Source: Rhynchopus sp. YZ270_cl-10
Lineage: Eukaryota; Euglenozoa; Diplonemea; Diplonemida; Diplonemidae
NCBI GenBank assembly: GCA_964035575.1
Contig: OZ037916.1
Coordinates: 186,001 to 250,000 of the forward strand
Length of the DNA: 64,000 nt
Direction: 5' to 3'
How positions within the stretch are numbered: position 1 is the first letter of the stretch; every line of letters begins with the position of its first letter. This document shows positions 63,994-64,000 of the stretch, piece after piece. Below the pieces are notes generated by a model. The model did no database searches. It saw nothing but the letters and a program-made list of their open reading frames with translations, and was not told the DNA's origin. Position numbers and translations under genes: made by a program.

Positions 63994-64000
63994 TGTTTGA

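Overview
The window looks like nuclear DNA of a euglenozoan flagellate, most likely a diplonemid. Three things point there. It carries two tandem copies of a paraflagellar rod protein gene, and that protein is specific to Euglenozoa. Those genes hold several conventional GT-AG cis-introns, which kinetoplastids almost entirely lack. And every host gene I can support (12 of 12) lies on the minus strand, as in a directional, polycistronic-type gene cluster. Assignment to a diplonemid rather than a euglenid is inference. Coding DNA is GC-rich and clean. The long spacers are AT-rich, full of homopolymer runs, and packed with mobile DNA.

Host genes, all minus strand, from right to left in transcription order: RPB5/RPABC1 (63274-63993); two near-identical five-exon paraflagellar rod genes (60307-62420 and 56680-58796); a disordered protein whose first exon is 50049-51278 and whose inferred intron holds a large palindrome; a PKD2-type polycystin channel with one intron (41872-44669); unknown proteins of 201 aa (36190-36795) and 119 aa (32797-33156); a four-helix membrane protein (31173-32306, perhaps with a 36-nt last exon at 28276-28311); a 1272-aa protein with two ADP-ribosyltransferase domains plus PDZ, cold-shock-like, RRM-like and CCCH modules (22930-26748); two small related proteins with an N-terminal MG (21522-21794 and 18492-18905); and the first 173 residues of a fatty-acid-hydroxylase/sterol-desaturase family enzyme running off the left edge (1-521).

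Mobile DNA: one apparently intact EN-RT-RNaseH LINE on the plus strand (8731-12792 coding); three hAT-like non-autonomous elements, each with a perfect 8-bp target duplication (4160-4896, 17314-18453, 37232-37723); several TA-target MITEs; a three-level Russian-doll nest (28447-30983); a 590-bp-arm palindrome (48206-49928) with a TA MITE inserted in one arm only; and a 4.2-kb TIR element (51627-55815) enclosing 353-bp inverted repeats around a decayed LINE. Two 7-bp satellite arrays (ACACAGT)n each lie inside an unrelated TIR element.

Other: a piece of the 5' end of 18S rRNA (minus strand, about 5687-5711), a tRNA-like unit with a poly-T terminator (2035-2109), and many short hairpin repeats of several families, almost all in plus orientation. 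One family keeps a stem whose two sides co-vary between copies. The genes do not form one obvious pathway. The flagellar theme (rod proteins, a polycystin channel) fits a flagellate, but co-clustering by function is not shown.
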